Assembly: GCA_029204225.1 (NCBI GenBank)
Contig: CM055100.1
Location: forward strand, 51,395,260-51,459,259
Length of the DNA: 64,000 nucleotides
Direction: 5' to 3'
From: Diphasiastrum complanatum
Taxonomy: Eukaryota; Streptophyta; Lycopodiopsida; Lycopodiales; Lycopodiaceae
The position numbers and the translations under genes are program-made. Below are positions 1 through 12,551 of this stretch, one piece after another; the first letter of the stretch is position 1, and each line of letters starts with the position of its first letter. The notes beneath the pieces are model-generated. The model had not been told where the DNA came from, did no database searches, and was given only the letters and a program-made list of their open reading frames with translations.

Positions 1-200
1 AAAACGTTCTGATGGCGAGTAAATGAAAAAGGCGAGGAAAGAAGTGTGGAAGGTGCTGGTCTGATGGCGAGTAAGTCCGGATGTCTGAGCGTGAGAAAAT
101 GAGGTCGACAAGTAAATGCGAGTAATCGATGAGGAAACGCGAGTAAACGGCGAGTAATCAAAAGTAAAGATCCTAATTACTCGCATCTGCCTATCGCTAT
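1..200. repeat. short GCGAGTAA-rich repeat
   Basis: The 14-mer CTGATGGCGAGTAA occurs twice (near 10 and 62), and the core GCGAGTAA recurs several more times before 160. It looks like a decayed tandem repeat. No coding sequence is visible. From 200 to about 720 I see only AT-rich intergenic sequence. Confidence 0.4.
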
Positions 201-722
201 TTTTAGAGTTCGGTCCTATCATTGCCAAATCATCAACGTTTGCACTGCACACAGTCCATTTCTCTATGCCAGATTTGAGAGATTTTCTAATTGAAAACTC
301 CCTTTTTACTAAAAATGGCAATTTTGTAAAAAATTGAGTCTAACTTGTAGCCATGCTGAAATTTTTATGGACAAACTTGACCATGCGTATATCTGCAATA
401 GAGGACAATAATGGCAAGGGCAGGTGCTGCTAAAAATAACAATATTATTCTTTTCAAGCCGTTCAGGGCATTCCTAGGGCATTTTTACAAACGAGAAAGG
501 AAAAAGGTAGGGTCGGTCGGGGATTTATACATGGCTGTACAAGGTGGAATTTTCATATACAGGGGTTTGTTGTGATTTGCATGAAGGTGATCTTATTGGA
601 AATTTATCGCTTAGTGTACTTCTGAAAGCTGATGTAGTACTTCAGAGGAAGTGTGAAAGTTAAAGGATCGGTTTCTTAACTTCTTGCTCGTTACGAGGAA
701 AGGACCTGTTTAAGGGGAGAAG

Positions 723-935
723 AATGTCATGTCTACGTCATGTACATAGGATTCGGCATAATCTTAGATGTGGATATTTGGTACTCCAGTGTACGAGTTT
801 ATTAGTTATGCCACATCATTTTGAACTAGGCTAGACATGTAATTAATAACCTTGTGAACTAGGCTAGACATGTAATTACTAACCTTGTGAGGGCCCATAT
901 GCTCTAATTAGGACTTATGGAGCTAGTGCATGTAA
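723..935 (+). repeat. LTR-like fragment with 33-bp tandem duplication
   Basis: This stretch resembles, in order, the reverse complement of 52560-52724: GTACATAGGAT, then GGTACTC, then GTTATGCCA, then AACCTTGTGAGG-like blocks in the same order. It is probably a piece of the same LTR family. Within it a 33-bp unit beginning GAACTAGGCTAG is repeated exactly in tandem (823-855 and 856-888, one base different). From about 940 to 3540 there is AT-rich sequence in which I see no supported gene or element. Confidence 0.4.
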
Positions 936-3539
936 AGGAGATCAAAAGTAATTCGTTGAGAATTGGCATCCTATATGAAATATTCCCAAGCTATCGGAGT
1001 CTGTATAACATGTAGGAACTAGCCCATCTCCAGGACTTGATTTTAGTTTCCAATTGCCGGAATCCTCTCCTTTCTTGTATTCAGTCATTGGGACTCGGGG
1101 GAGAAGCTGATTGGGGTTTGGATCTCGGTTTCCGGTTGGTTGGTGGGTGGCTTGGCTCCACAGTAGTCCTTTTGGTGCATGCAACATGATCCAGAGGATC
1201 TTCACTTGGCAATTCTTACAATGCCAATATGTGATTCTGCGTGACGTAAATTTTAACTGACATTTCTAACTGCACTTCGATCCAACTTTGAAAGATATTA
1301 CAAATTGAAAATTTAGGCCTTAAACAACAGTACAAGTGCCTTAAAAAGCTGAAAATTGTTATTTATGGCCAAATTGCCCAGTTTTAATTTGCTAGCCATG
1401 CACACATCTTCGACTTGGAAGTTTTTTGGATCAACACGTAGCTAATCACTCCCACGTAGCTCTTGTATACTCATATTGGAAGAATAGTCACTCTCTTTAT
1501 ATGATTGGAAAATAGTCACTCTCTATCTATGATTTCATCACTATATTTCAGCTTTTCTTGCAAAAATGCACAATGGATAATGCCTTAGAAAATTGGGATA
1601 GACCCTTTCAAAATGAAAATTTTAAGTTGTTGAAGTAAGGGGCCCATTTTAACCCATTTAAAATTGAAGTTTCTTCCAATTTTCTTTTATATTGTTGATC
1701 GTGGGACCTCCATGTTCAATCCAACTAGTAATTGGAAATTACCTTGTATACAATGGCTATATTTTGCTTGGGCGTGAAAGCATACTAGTGTAGATTATCC
1801 TCACCAATGTACGCTACTAATTGCCATGAGTGGGCGCATGCTCATTGGAGGTCTCATAAACTCATAAGTAGACAATAAAATGTGGTGTGACACTATAGAT
1901 ACTTTGTTTTTGCAAAAATGCAAAAGTCTTGTAAGGCGTCCTAGTTGTTGTTTTTAGAACCCTAATACATGTGGGCCCTCAATTGGGCAAGGAAGTGAAT
2001 ATGGGTGGGCAAGCCCACCAATCCAAGCAAACTAAACACTGAATAATGCTTAAATGAGTTAGTCGAGAAGTCCTATGAGAAAGAGGAGTGCTCAGATCAT
2101 TCATGGCGGTTACCTTAAATAATAAGAATGCTCAAACTATCGTGATCCCATGCAAAACAAGACATGCACATTAGAAACAAGTAAGGTTTTCTACTTCTTC
2201 AGTTTTTTCGTAGACTAGATTGAATTTGTACTGAATAGAAAATAAACAAAGTATGATCATATCATGGAAAGTCACCATATGTGATTCCATTCCACTTTTT
2301 GTTTTGTAGCTTAATGCATTTTCAATCACAAAAAATCAACTTTGGATAACTTTGACCCATAAGGCATATCCATAATGTTAATAACAATTCAAGCTCTCTT
2401 GCTTTTCACAATCTATAATGAGGGTATATAAGTTCCCATATATGCGTTAAAAAACAAAAAGAAAAAGCAACATCAACATCTTACTATTTGAATATTGACA
2501 TTTTGTACAAGTATTATAAAGAACCATGTAGACAAGTATTGATTTATCCAAATATTCAAGTAAACATGATGCATGAATGGGGAAAATGTTTATTTGACAC
2601 CCAAGCCATTTTCTTCGTCGCGTGTTGTTTGGGAGCAAAATGTTGATTTGACTCCTAAGATCCACCTAGTTTATTGTTTCTTCTTTACTTGTTATTTGAC
2701 CTCCAATTAGATGTGTACAAGGTCCTCTAGTACAAAGCATTTCTTGATACTATAAAAATTGTGGAAGTATCGAGACTTACTTTGTTAAGAGATTTGAATA
2801 TTCTTCTATGGTAATTCAAGAATTATTATATGATGTGATAATATTCATCTAGGCATCTATATTTCTCTGTATTAATGACTCACAATGCATCAATAGTTAG
2901 CTTTAAGGCGCAAATCTTAAGTCAGAAAAACATGTTTTTGTAACTTAAAATTTGTCTCCCTATGCATCACTTACTAGGCAATATGCATGAGGGATTCTAA
3001 AGCTAAGCCCTAAATTCAAGCTATAATAACATGTTTTGTGATTATTTTATCTAGGTACATAGATATCTCGCTCTGGAGTCGAGTCTGGATCACTTATAAG
3101 TTATATGCATCTAGAGTAAAGTAGGCCGGTATTTTAAGTTAGAAAAACATTGGATGTGACGATGTTCATTTAAGCATGTGGATGTGTAACTATGGAAGAC
3201 CTGTGTGGATCTAAAGTTGTGGAGAAGAAAAAAAGAAAGAGTTCTTAGGTTTTTGTCACTCTCTAGGCCCAACTTTGAAGTAAAAGAGATATTCCAACTT
3301 TATGCATCCCATGGACCACGAGTCCCAAATTCCAATGCGCACTCAAACTGGGCGTCCTGTTGTTGTAGTTGCTGTCACACAAAAAATTAAAATGGGCTTC
3401 ACTATTTTCAAGCCTGTGGGGAAAATTTTGATTATTAATTCATATGCCTTCCTTTCACCTGCAAAAGTTGAGAGAGATCTTATGTCAGGACTCGGGAAAT
3501 CTTCAGCTTCGCCTAATCAATTCTTCACCGCCACTCTGG

Positions 3540-4290
3540 TCATGGCCCCACCACTTTGGTCAAGTCCCATGACCCCCCCTCTGGCCGGCCGCCCACCGCA
3601 GCTTCCCCGATGGATCTAGATATCCACGCCTGTCATTTATCGCCATCGTTTCGTTCAGATGTTGCCACCTCTCAGCGAAGGGCATGGCGCATGGCATGTG
3701 GCGAGCATCTGAGTGGGCGCGCTGAAACGCGCGAGGAAGATGATAGCGTCAGAAAGGCTCGGTCCCCGCTCGCCCGCTGCCGTTTGTAAGATGCAGTTTA
3801 GTCCATCACCGTTGAAAGCGCTGATTACATTCAGAGATTGCGACGTCTCATAGCTAAAAATAGTATCCTGCCACGTGTCGGACATCTGGCCGGGCGTGCT
3901 GAGACGCTTCCGTGTGCGGAGGTTTACTAGGGGGAATCGATCGCCGGTGATGGGGCCAGATTGGACGGCTGCCGTGCGCCCTTACTGCGGCAGGCTCACA
4001 GGCGCAGGAGCTCGTACCTTAGTGGCACTACAGGATTCAAAGCTGACAGCCGTTGGATTTCCGTACACACGCTCATATCCCGCCACGTGGTATCACGGTA
4101 GGTGCAAGTGGCGTCGTATGGTACGTGGCACACATCGAAGTGGTAATGCGTAGAGGATCTAGTGTGTCGAAGGCTTGTAAGGATGGCGAGACTGCAGAGA
4201 GAAAAAAAGGGAAAGAGGCCGCCATTGCATTTTGCAGTTTGCGAGAAAAAGAGAAATGATCCACTTCCTTCCATACACATATATATAGAA
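3540..4290 (+). promoter_or_regulatory. probable promoter region of the homeobox gene
   Basis: Base composition rises to GC-rich and CpG-rich relative to both sides. Two CACGTG G-box cores are present: one near 3872 followed by TCGG (an ABRE-like ACGTGTC), and one near 4083. A further ACGTGGC lies near 4123. A TATATATA stretch at about 4280 is followed at once by a GA tract (about 4300-4323), a layout common around plant transcription starts. That it drives the gene beginning at 7830 is inference from the leader acceptor at 7801-7809; no other plus-strand gene lies between. Confidence 0.45.
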
Positions 4291-4299
4291 TTTATATAG

Positions 4300-5188
4300 A
4301 GAGAGAGAGAGGGAGAGAGAGAGATGTCTGTCTGTCATCCAACCAAAGCAAACCAGCCAGGGTTAAAGCCAAGGAAGGGCAGGCCAGCGATGATGATGGC
4401 GATGATGCATCATGGATCACATATCGTCCTTCCTGGTAAATATAAATGGATATATATGATCGGGTGGCATGTATGCGAGGGATGGCAGGGGCCAGATCCG
4501 AGAGCATAGAGCGGTTGGATCTTAGGAAAAAAAGAAAAGCGCAAGGAAAGAAGGAGGGGTTGGTAACTGGTTTTTCTTTGCCTTTTTGTTTTGTTTTGTT
4601 TCGTTTCTAGGGGGAAAGCTTTAGGCCATAGCGAGCAGAGCAGCAGGGGGTTGGGGTTGGGGTTTGTTCGGGAATATTATTGCGAGGGAAGAGGGAAAAG
4701 CGGGTTGGGATCCATGGCGGCTACTGCTGCTGTTGCTGCTGATGCTGAGGGTGGATGGGAAACGGTGGATCTTGCAAGCGTGGCACGCAGTACCATTAGA
4801 TGGCTGTTTCGATCCGCCTTCCGTTTTGGTCATCTTTGGCCCTTGTTATTATTATTCCTCTTTTCCTTCTTCTGCAGACTAGCAGGCCCCCTGACCCCCC
4901 TCCGCCCACCCCCCAGCCCAGCCCCCCACCTCAGCCTTTCGCGAGGTTGTATCCGTTCGATGCCATCAGTCCTTGTTTCTTCTCCAGGGATTCCTTCTTT
5001 CTTGTCCGATTCTTGCTCCTCCTCTCGCCTCCTCATTTCTTCCAGACGGCCATCTTCTGACGCGGATCTTCGCTATCTTAGGCTAAGATCCGCGATTACT
5101 ACTCTTGTATCCCGGCCTTATCTTGGTGTTGACTCTCTGCACACATGCTGGATCTTGTACCTTCGGTGGAGGAAGGTCAAGAAAAAGG
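4300..5188 (+). other. possible non-coding first exon of the homeobox gene
   Basis: A GC-rich, CT-rich stretch follows the TATA/GA block. The open frame 4591-5205 gives proline- and serine-rich text with no family resemblance, so I do not call it protein coding. Strong donor-like AAGGTGAGG strings occur at about 5188 and 5250, within a small repeat of AAGGTGAGGAAGGC. Together with the acceptor TTTTAGCAG at 7801-7809, this suggests a 5' leader intron of about 2.6 kb. The stretch 5280-7800 is AT-rich, has no convincing frame, and would be that intron. Confidence 0.3.
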
Positions 5189-7829
5189 TGAGGAAGGCCA
5201 AGTAGAAGGTGAAAAAGGCTAAGAAAACGTTTTGAGGAAGATTAAGAAGAAGGTGAGGAAGGCTACGAAGGGGCTCAGATGTGAATAGTTTGTCCGCGGA
5301 GGCGAACTAATCATTCGTTTCAGGCTGTGGTATAGAACAAAGCTTCCGACGCAGTTTCTAGAAACTCTTGTTCAAATCGCTTGAACTTTATCGTATTTGA
5401 GCCGCGTCGTTTATTGTTGCGCTTACGCTCAGAAGCGGAGTAGGTAGGAGAGTTTTGTAGCGAGTTGTTTTACATTCACAAACACAAGTAACGATCGGCT
5501 AGTCGTTTGGGAAGATCGGCGCAAGAGCAGTTTGTTAAGGAGATGTTACTTTTACCCGACCATATAGTTAACTGTTTTCATGAGGCGTAACTATATCGTG
5601 AGGACTAGCGGTGGAAATTATCATAACTAACAGATAATGTTGTAGAAGGATTAATGCTTACCAGGTAAGAGGAACGGTGACTGAGGATTTCAAACTTATC
5701 TTGGAAGATGATTCGCCTATCCGCATAGTTCTGTCGCGGCCACTCAGGGGACAGTTTTTGGAAGCATAACTCAACAACGTAGGGCTTTCTTCTTTAGAAT
5801 CAGGTCAGTATAGCAGACTATCGGTTTTACGTTCCTTCAACTAGGGTAGTGTTTACTTGCAAGGTTTTTACAGACTTTTATGCGAGGATTGTGTTTTATT
5901 GTTAGAAGATTGATATCAGTATATGTGAAGCGAGTATGATTGCGACCTACACTCTGGAAGCCCAGAAAACCTGAAGATATCATAAGTTATTGTAAGATTA
6001 AGCAATCATTTGAGTCTCTTCCTACTTGTTAAGGGGAAACGTTCGTCTCTTGGCAACAGATGGCTTCATGTGATAACTTTTGATGTATGGCATCATTGTT
6101 TTGAAACGTTTAAGGACATTTTAATACTTGTTTAGGATTGAAAATAGACATCAGCAAGAATAGTGCATGTATGGTACATTGGACGGGTTTGAAGACTATA
6201 TGACACACTGTGCGTTCTATCCTGGCCGTTTCCTTGTAGTTTTCAGTGTCAGCATTTTTACAACTACTCGTTTAGAGTGTTTGTTAAGATCTTACTGTAT
6301 AGAGAAGTAGAGTCAGCTTAATGTTTCCTCTAGCAAAATCTTGAAATCTTGTAAATACGTCTTTTTTGTCCCTCATACTGATCTCATAAATCATAAACCC
6401 CTCTTTATTTTTGTCTGACTTAGAGCATATAACGTTGTGTGCTTAAGATAGGCAACTTACAGTTCTGCAGGGCTTTATTTTGAGCGAAGTTCAGGGTTTA
6501 GGCATTTTTTTACATTCTTGGCTAATTTGTTTACGTGTCTTGTTTACTGCACCTGCTATGTTCTCCGTCTGACAAGATTTTATCAAGCCTAGAACTAATA
6601 ACAGTTGGAAAGCAAAAATAATCAGGCCACTCAATTTGAAGGATTTCCATTTCATTGAAGCATTCTTGTGGTGTAATGTGTTGAAATTACCGTGGAGCAT
6701 AAGATAGCTGGGCATGTGCGAATAACGTTTGCTTATAGATCCTCGACTTATTTGTTATAAAAAATGATATGTTAAAATTTTAGTATTTTTGTTTGAACAG
6801 TTGTAGGAGGCCTTTGAGACATAGTAACGTCCAGACTAAGGGCTTCAGACAGACCGACATGTTTTACTAAATAGAAGAGACGTTTTTGAGTCTAGATGCA
6901 TTGGGATAGAAAGTTCATCAACGTGTACAAGGAGTTTAGTATTATTCAGCATGCTACCAGTACCTAAATAGTGGCCCCAAGCATACATCATTTTGTAGAG
7001 TTTGATAAATAGCATACATAACAAATGACAAGGAGCAATCTAGCGAGCGTAGAAAAAACTCTTTAAGATGCAATGTGTCACTGTGTGTTGATCAATAGTA
7101 TGCCACGTGTCACTGTGTATTCATCAATATTTCATCATATTGCCTAGAAAGCAACCAGAGGAAGCAAGGATTTGAGATTAATTTGCAATGTTTACAAAGC
7201 TACAAAGTGGACTTGAGGCAGCAAGGATTTCCTTTTAAATTCTTATTGTCAGTGTAGTTGACATTTAATCAACGTTAGATGTAAGATGATCAACGTTAGC
7301 TTGTTTTTGCCACTGTTCAGTATTTCACAAGTTCACCCATTTCGGATATTTTTGGTTGATATCGATAGATTATATCATCAAAAACAATAAAAGAAACTTT
7401 GTTGAAATGTAAAAAACATTTGGATTTATGAAATGCTGAACGGTGGCAAAAACAATCTAAAACTATGTGAAAATGTAGAAAACATTTGGATTTATGAAAC
7501 TTTCTTGTACTTGTTTTTTTAAGTAAGATATTGTATGTGCTCTTCTGAAATATTGATGATGTTGTGCAATGTGCTTTGTGCATACCCTACTTAATCTTAA
7601 GTTTTCCCTTGGGCTAATTTCACCATAGTACAGTGAATTCTCCCATAGAGATTTAGGAGTGCACAATCTATCATCTGCTGATTATTTTTCTCAGTGGTTG
7701 TAAACTACTTTTCTCCTTTCCAAGTTAGTAATAGTGAATCCTGGTTGTGCTAATATTCAGTTCATCTTACTTGCCTTTCTGAAATGTAGTTATTCTTTGA
7801 TTTTAGCAGCTTGTTTTTATCTGGCACAA

Positions 7830-10293
7830 ATGGAGAGAGAAGATTCAAAGGATTCAAGGGAGGATTCCGAGGAACATGATACAAAGGATCCCAAGAGAAA
7901 GAAAAAAACTCCACTGCAGATTGAGATGTTGGAAAGGGCTTATGCTGGTAAGTTTCTTCTGGATTTCAAAAGTCTAGAGCTTTTAATCTATTTACTTGAA
8001 TGGTTTAAAAGCAGAGTCGACTATCCTTGTGATGCATGTCATTGGCCATGTCTCTAAACAATCAATGCAGCAAAGGTTTGTTTTATGTTCACATGTTTGA
8101 TCCAGCGTTTGACTGGATTGAAGCAGAAATTTTACAGGAGTTGTAACTTGTTGCTGAAGTTCCTAAGAAAATCCCATGCATGACTTATGGTTTGTCGCAA
8201 GTACAGATAAGTTTCACTGCATTCATGCATTTATTTGAACTTTGCAGAGGACACACACCCATCTGAATCTTTGCGACTGGAACTCTCAACTAAACTAGGA
8301 CTCACAAACAGACAGTTGCAAATGTGGTTCTGCAATAGAAGGTTGAAAGATAGAAAAGGCATTAAAGATGAATTTAACACAAGTACCTCGCAAAGCAAGG
8401 AAGAGCAGTTTTTTTATCCAAAAGAGACTCCAACTTTCTACGAATACCCAGAAGCAGTCCTTGCTTCAGAAATTGAAGATGATGCTCTGTTCAGGAGGAA
8501 TGTTCGGCAACAAGTTGCACAGGAATCTGAAGAACGCATTTCTGAGGTTGAGCGCAAGCGAAGCAAACATGAAATTGACGGCGCCAAATTACCAAAGAAG
8601 ACAAGCCAGCAAACGGTATCAGATCTTGACTCACGAGCTGCTGCTATTTCCATATTGTCTTCGTGGGGGGAGACCTTTCGAGAGGATGGTCCGACATTGG
8701 GCTTTGAATTTGATCCTCTACCTCCTGGTGCTTTTGGCATGCCAATTGGTGAGCAGCCATTGAAGCCTCACTTCACCAAATTTATGTTGAGCCAGCTGTA
8801 AAATAAACTTCTAAGTGATTTTTTTGGTTATAAGTGTTGTAATTGCATATCTCAGCTGTTTTAAACTTTATATAATTTGAAAAGAAATCAGTATTTAGGC
8901 TAGATCAGCTGTAAAGGTACAGAAATTTATAGCACTGTGAATAAAGAATGTTTTTTCATGGATTGTGAGATCAGTGATAACTTGATAGATCAGCTTCAAA
9001 GGCATAATTTTGTAGCACTGTGAATAAAGACTGGAGTTTTAATATGCGTATGCATTCCAGGAACGTCAAAAGAAGCTCATCTTTTGAGTACTTCAGTTTT
9101 GAATGTCATGTATTAGGCACTTCTGGAAATGAACGTCTACAAGGCTAATTGAGCTTTTGGTGTAAATTGACTTGCAGAACCAGGGAGATATAGCAATTCC
9201 ATTGCCACACTTGAGCATTATGATGCTATGAACATTGTTAAACAAGATGGCAATCCATCAAAAAGTGTTGCTGGAGCAAAAGCAAGCTGCTCTAGTCTCA
9301 AACCAACATTCATGAACTTGCCAAGAGATAAGCAGGTACAAAATGTACATGCCTTGCAAGTAACGTGTTTGAATCATTATTTCATTCCATAGTTTTTGGT
9401 CCCAACAACTTGCTTAATGATCTGTCATGCTTATTCCAAGGGATTATTATGTTATAGTCTTTGCAGTTTTAGTCTGTTGATTGGACTGAGAGCTTGGTGT
9501 TGAAGATCATGTGTATTTTTGGATTGAAGGTTGATGAAATTGTACTGGATAGTAATAACTGCCAAGTTTTGCCTGGATGCAGCTGGTTGAACTTGCACGA
9601 GAACAGGAGCTGCCTCACGGATCAGGAGGTATTCCAAAAGTAAGGAAGATAAATTCTCTTGCTCCTCAGCATGTTCAGCATGCTGCAAGAATGATATCTG
9701 GTCATCAAATTGAGCTTGATGATGTACAACATGTGCAAGGTGTATTGAAAAGGCCTTCCACAGTGGTTCCAGCATCAAGGCAAACTCTACGTCCTCCAAA
9801 AAGACTTCTCTCACCTTCTATCAAAACCTATATGAAAAAAGATGGGTACGGGTTTGAGGGAAGATTGAAAAATGGAGGTGAGCTAAGTTTTTTCCCTCAA
9901 AAAAATGGCAAGGCTAACTCTAATGAATCAATAGTGTCTTTCATCAAGCAGCATGAAGTTCCAGCATATGTAAAACAAGGTAAGAAATACTTTGGAGGTG
10001 AAGAAGTTGTAAATTGTAATGGTCAGGATCGATATTGGGAATATGATGGTTCTGATGATTTTCAAAGCTCCGAGGATAGCGATGGTGAGAGGAATATAGT
10101 GGAAGCTGCAAAACGCTTTCGTATTGACCAAGTCAGGCAAAAGGGAAAGGTGGACATGAGGGAAGATTACAGTTATGAGTTATACAAAGTCAAAGGCCAT
10201 GGTTACAACAAAAGGAGCTCCGAGGAAACAGATGAATCAACAGGATTAATTGAGACTGATAAAGAGGAAACTGAAGAGTTCCAATCAAGCTGA
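7830..10293 (+). CDS. short RINGLET-like homeodomain protein (no DDT domain)
   Basis: Predicted nuclear DNA-binding protein of 495 residues. Exons read as 7830-7947, 8248-8748, 9178-9335 and 9583-10293; all introns are GT-AG, the sum is 1488 nt and the frame stays open to TGA at 10291. Residues 1-21 are acidic. A basic KRKKK opens a homeodomain (about 20-76) whose recognition helix is WFCNRRLKDRK (66-76), the variant typical of RLT1/RLT2 rather than WFQNRR. A second RLT hallmark, REDGP followed by FDPLPPGAFG, lies at about 185-203. The rest (207-495) carries an acidic patch (DGSDDFQSSEDSDGE). RLT proteins are well over 1000 residues and continue into DDT and WHIM-type modules that bind ISWI remodellers; none is seen here or downstream to 11 kb. 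It is therefore a short paralogue or separate HD subfamily, not a full RLT. The start ATG follows a leader acceptor by 20 bases. Confidence 0.82.
8799..9027 (+). promoter_or_regulatory. possible intronic stop and polyadenylation region in homeobox intron 2
   Basis: If intron 2 (8749-9177) is not removed, the frame runs to TAA at 8799-8801. AATAAA lies just after it near 8803 and again in two related copies of TAGCACTGTGAATAAAGA near 8930-8945 and 9012-9027. Use of these would give a 188-codon reading from 8235, in effect a 223-residue protein with the homeodomain and FDPLPPGAFG motif but no C-terminal region. This is inference from sequence signals only. Confidence 0.4.
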
Positions 10294-11290
10294 AGACCTG
10301 AAAGTGCTCACTTGTGATGCATATTAAGTGTATGCTCTAGAAACAGAATCGTAAACTTATATATGCATTATGGAAAAGATCATTGGAGATAACTTCTCTT
10401 GCTGATTCCTTTTGGAAGCACAATTCAGTTCGTTTTGAATTCAATGCACTGGAAGTGCTTTTCAGTTATGGTATTGATTCAATTCATTGCAGTTCTGGTT
10501 CTTTTGGTGGTAGATGGATCATTGAGATAGCAATTCATTCTATTTACAAAAAATCACACATAGTAAGCTGGGTAGAGTGGTAGCTTCGATCTCTACCTCT
10601 TTGTCATTGTAGCTTGGAGTACCTTGAGCTTAATTCACTATAAATTTCTGTGATACTGAAAACCATCAGTAGTAGCAACATCACAACACAAGTTATAATC
10701 TTGGATTGATTCAATATGTTATATGGGAAGGTGGGGAGCTTAGGAGCCCGCTTTGTTTCTAGTATTTTTTCTTTGTTTCAGTAACTCGTATACATATTAT
10801 GATCCTCGTTTTTATTTATTTTATTCTATTTTTAATTAGATTTATAAATTTATAAATTTTATTTTGAATTTCATTTTATTTATATTATTAACATTTTTTC
10901 TTTCCTTCTTACTGGTTGTCTTTTGCTTCTTAGTCAACACTGAGTCTACACAAGAGAATCCGGATTCTTTCGAAACCCAATTAGCAACTTATGCTTGGGT
11001 ATTAATGAGACATGAGCAATGATGTTTGGCTAAGATTTTTTGTTTATTGAATCTTATATTATTGGTTTGACTTAGATACTTTGACTTTTTGAGTTGCTTC
11101 TATATTGTTTCTAAGCTTTACTTATGAATCACTGAATTCTCTATATAAATATGTGAAATTGCATATATTCTAAATTTTTTTTTGCAAGCCGTAAAGATGT
11201 AGTATATTTTTTAAATGTACAGGTACAAAAAGTAAAGTAGGCAAAACTCAAGGCCAATCCAGAGCATTGCTCGTAAGAACAAACTATACA
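10294..11290 (+). other. 3' flank of homeobox gene
   Basis: AT-rich sequence follows the stop. The first few hundred bases may be 3' untranslated region. No clear second gene, RNA gene or terminal repeat is seen up to the LINE fragment. Confidence 0.3.
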
Positions 11291-11299
11291 AGTGTCGCT

Positions 11300-12551
11300 C
11301 TACACGCAGGGAGGAAGTCCAGTATAACTAAGTAGTGTGCATGAAAAAAGTAGCAAAATGGAACATGCAGAAGCCGTGATAGGAGGAGCTGAACCCTCCA
11401 AAACCTGCTGATCAAAAGTTGTCCATATCTTCCATAAAACTGCTAATCTGCAGAGTAAACATGCCAAAAAGTGAGAGTAGAGCGACCAATAAGTGTCAAT
11501 CCCAATAGAGAGGGGGATGCCCCAAGAAGTGTGCAAGCTTCGTCCTCTGTGACAATGAAAGAATATGTGCTCTACAATTTCCTTTTGTAGCTGACAAATT
11601 GGGCGAAGACGATCATCAAGTAAAGGCCACTTAGCAAGCAAGGGCGCGGATTTAGTAAGGATGCGGAAGGCCAGGTATCACGCCAACAGGAAGGTGAGTT
11701 AGTGAGGGCCCAAATGGAATTCGAATAGGAAGGGAAAAGGGAAGAGTGATGACGAAGGTGCATAGCACGATAAGTGAAGAGAGCGGAGTCCTAAGGGAGG
11801 TGCCCAACCACCTATATCGGCCGAAGGAGAAGGTGCAATGTGCAAACCAATTGCCGAAGAAGAAGCGGAGAAAAGGAGCAAGCGCTCATTCCAGGAGAGA
11901 TCAAGGTGGGGCAAAATTTGACAAGGGGGGAAACGAACAAGTTGGCGCAAGGTGGTGAGCCCCTTAGAAGCCAAAGAAGAGCGGGGGGGGGGGGGGGGGG
12001 GGGGGAGGAGAGAAAATGGAAGAAGTCCAAATAGACTCATTAGGAGGTAGAGTAGAGACGTTAGACCAGAAGCAGAAGGAGTGAAGTTCAAGGAAAAGCA
12101 GAGCAAGATTCTTAAGAACGAAAGGGGCTTTTAAGCGAAAGCGGCAGACAAAAGAAAGAAGCTTAGAGAAAAGTTGGGGGGGGGGGGGGGGGATGTTTAG
12201 TAGGGGAGGAACCATAGCAGAGGAAGCAATGTATGCAAGAAGAAAGAGTGCAAGTGTTGGGAAGGGTGCAAGAGGGCAAGAAGATGACGAAGCACCAAGG
12301 ACCTGTTCTTGAAAGGGGTCCGGAATACCAATCCCTCCCTCAGTGGTAGCGGCAGTGCAGACAACCCAAGAAAGCAGAGGCTGCTTCCCTGCCCAAAGGA
12401 AGCGACGAAGAATATTAGCGAGCGAGTCGTGAAGGGAGCGGATGGCAATGTATAAGGAGGAGAAAATAACAGAGTAAGTAAGCCAAAAGAATGTGCTTAA
12501 CGACCAGAATCTTGGAGGCGAAAGACATATAGGAAGGGTTCTAGGAAGCAA
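11300..12551 (-). mobile_element. LINE non-LTR retrotransposon, 3' part, degenerate
   Basis: Read on the minus strand, about 12330-12460 gives LANILRRFLWAGK, then SWVVC, then EGGIGI, the conserved block that follows the RT domain in plant LINE ORF2 (usually IRRFLWSG, SW, EGGLGI). About 11540-11640 gives LAKWPLLDDRLRPICQL, then EHIFFHC, matching the C-terminal zinc-binding zf-RVT domain. The two lie in different frames and runs of G (11983-12005 and 12176-12192) interrupt the text, so the element is dead. Endonuclease and RT catalytic parts are not seen to the right, so it is 5'-truncated or interrupted. Confidence 0.65.
11983..12005 (+). repeat. poly-G run
   Basis: About 23 consecutive G on the plus strand, with a second run of about 17 G at 12176-12192. 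Both sit inside the minus-strand LINE fragment and break its frame. Confidence 0.9.

Noticed and set aside
4591-5205. 204-codon open frame in the GC/CT-rich region
   Set aside because: Low-complexity Pro/Ser/Leu text with no family resemblance, overlapping several other open frames; better explained as untranslated first exon plus intron.
8368-8763. 131-codon frame overlapping exon 2 of the homeobox gene
   Set aside because: Out-of-frame shadow of the homeobox exon.
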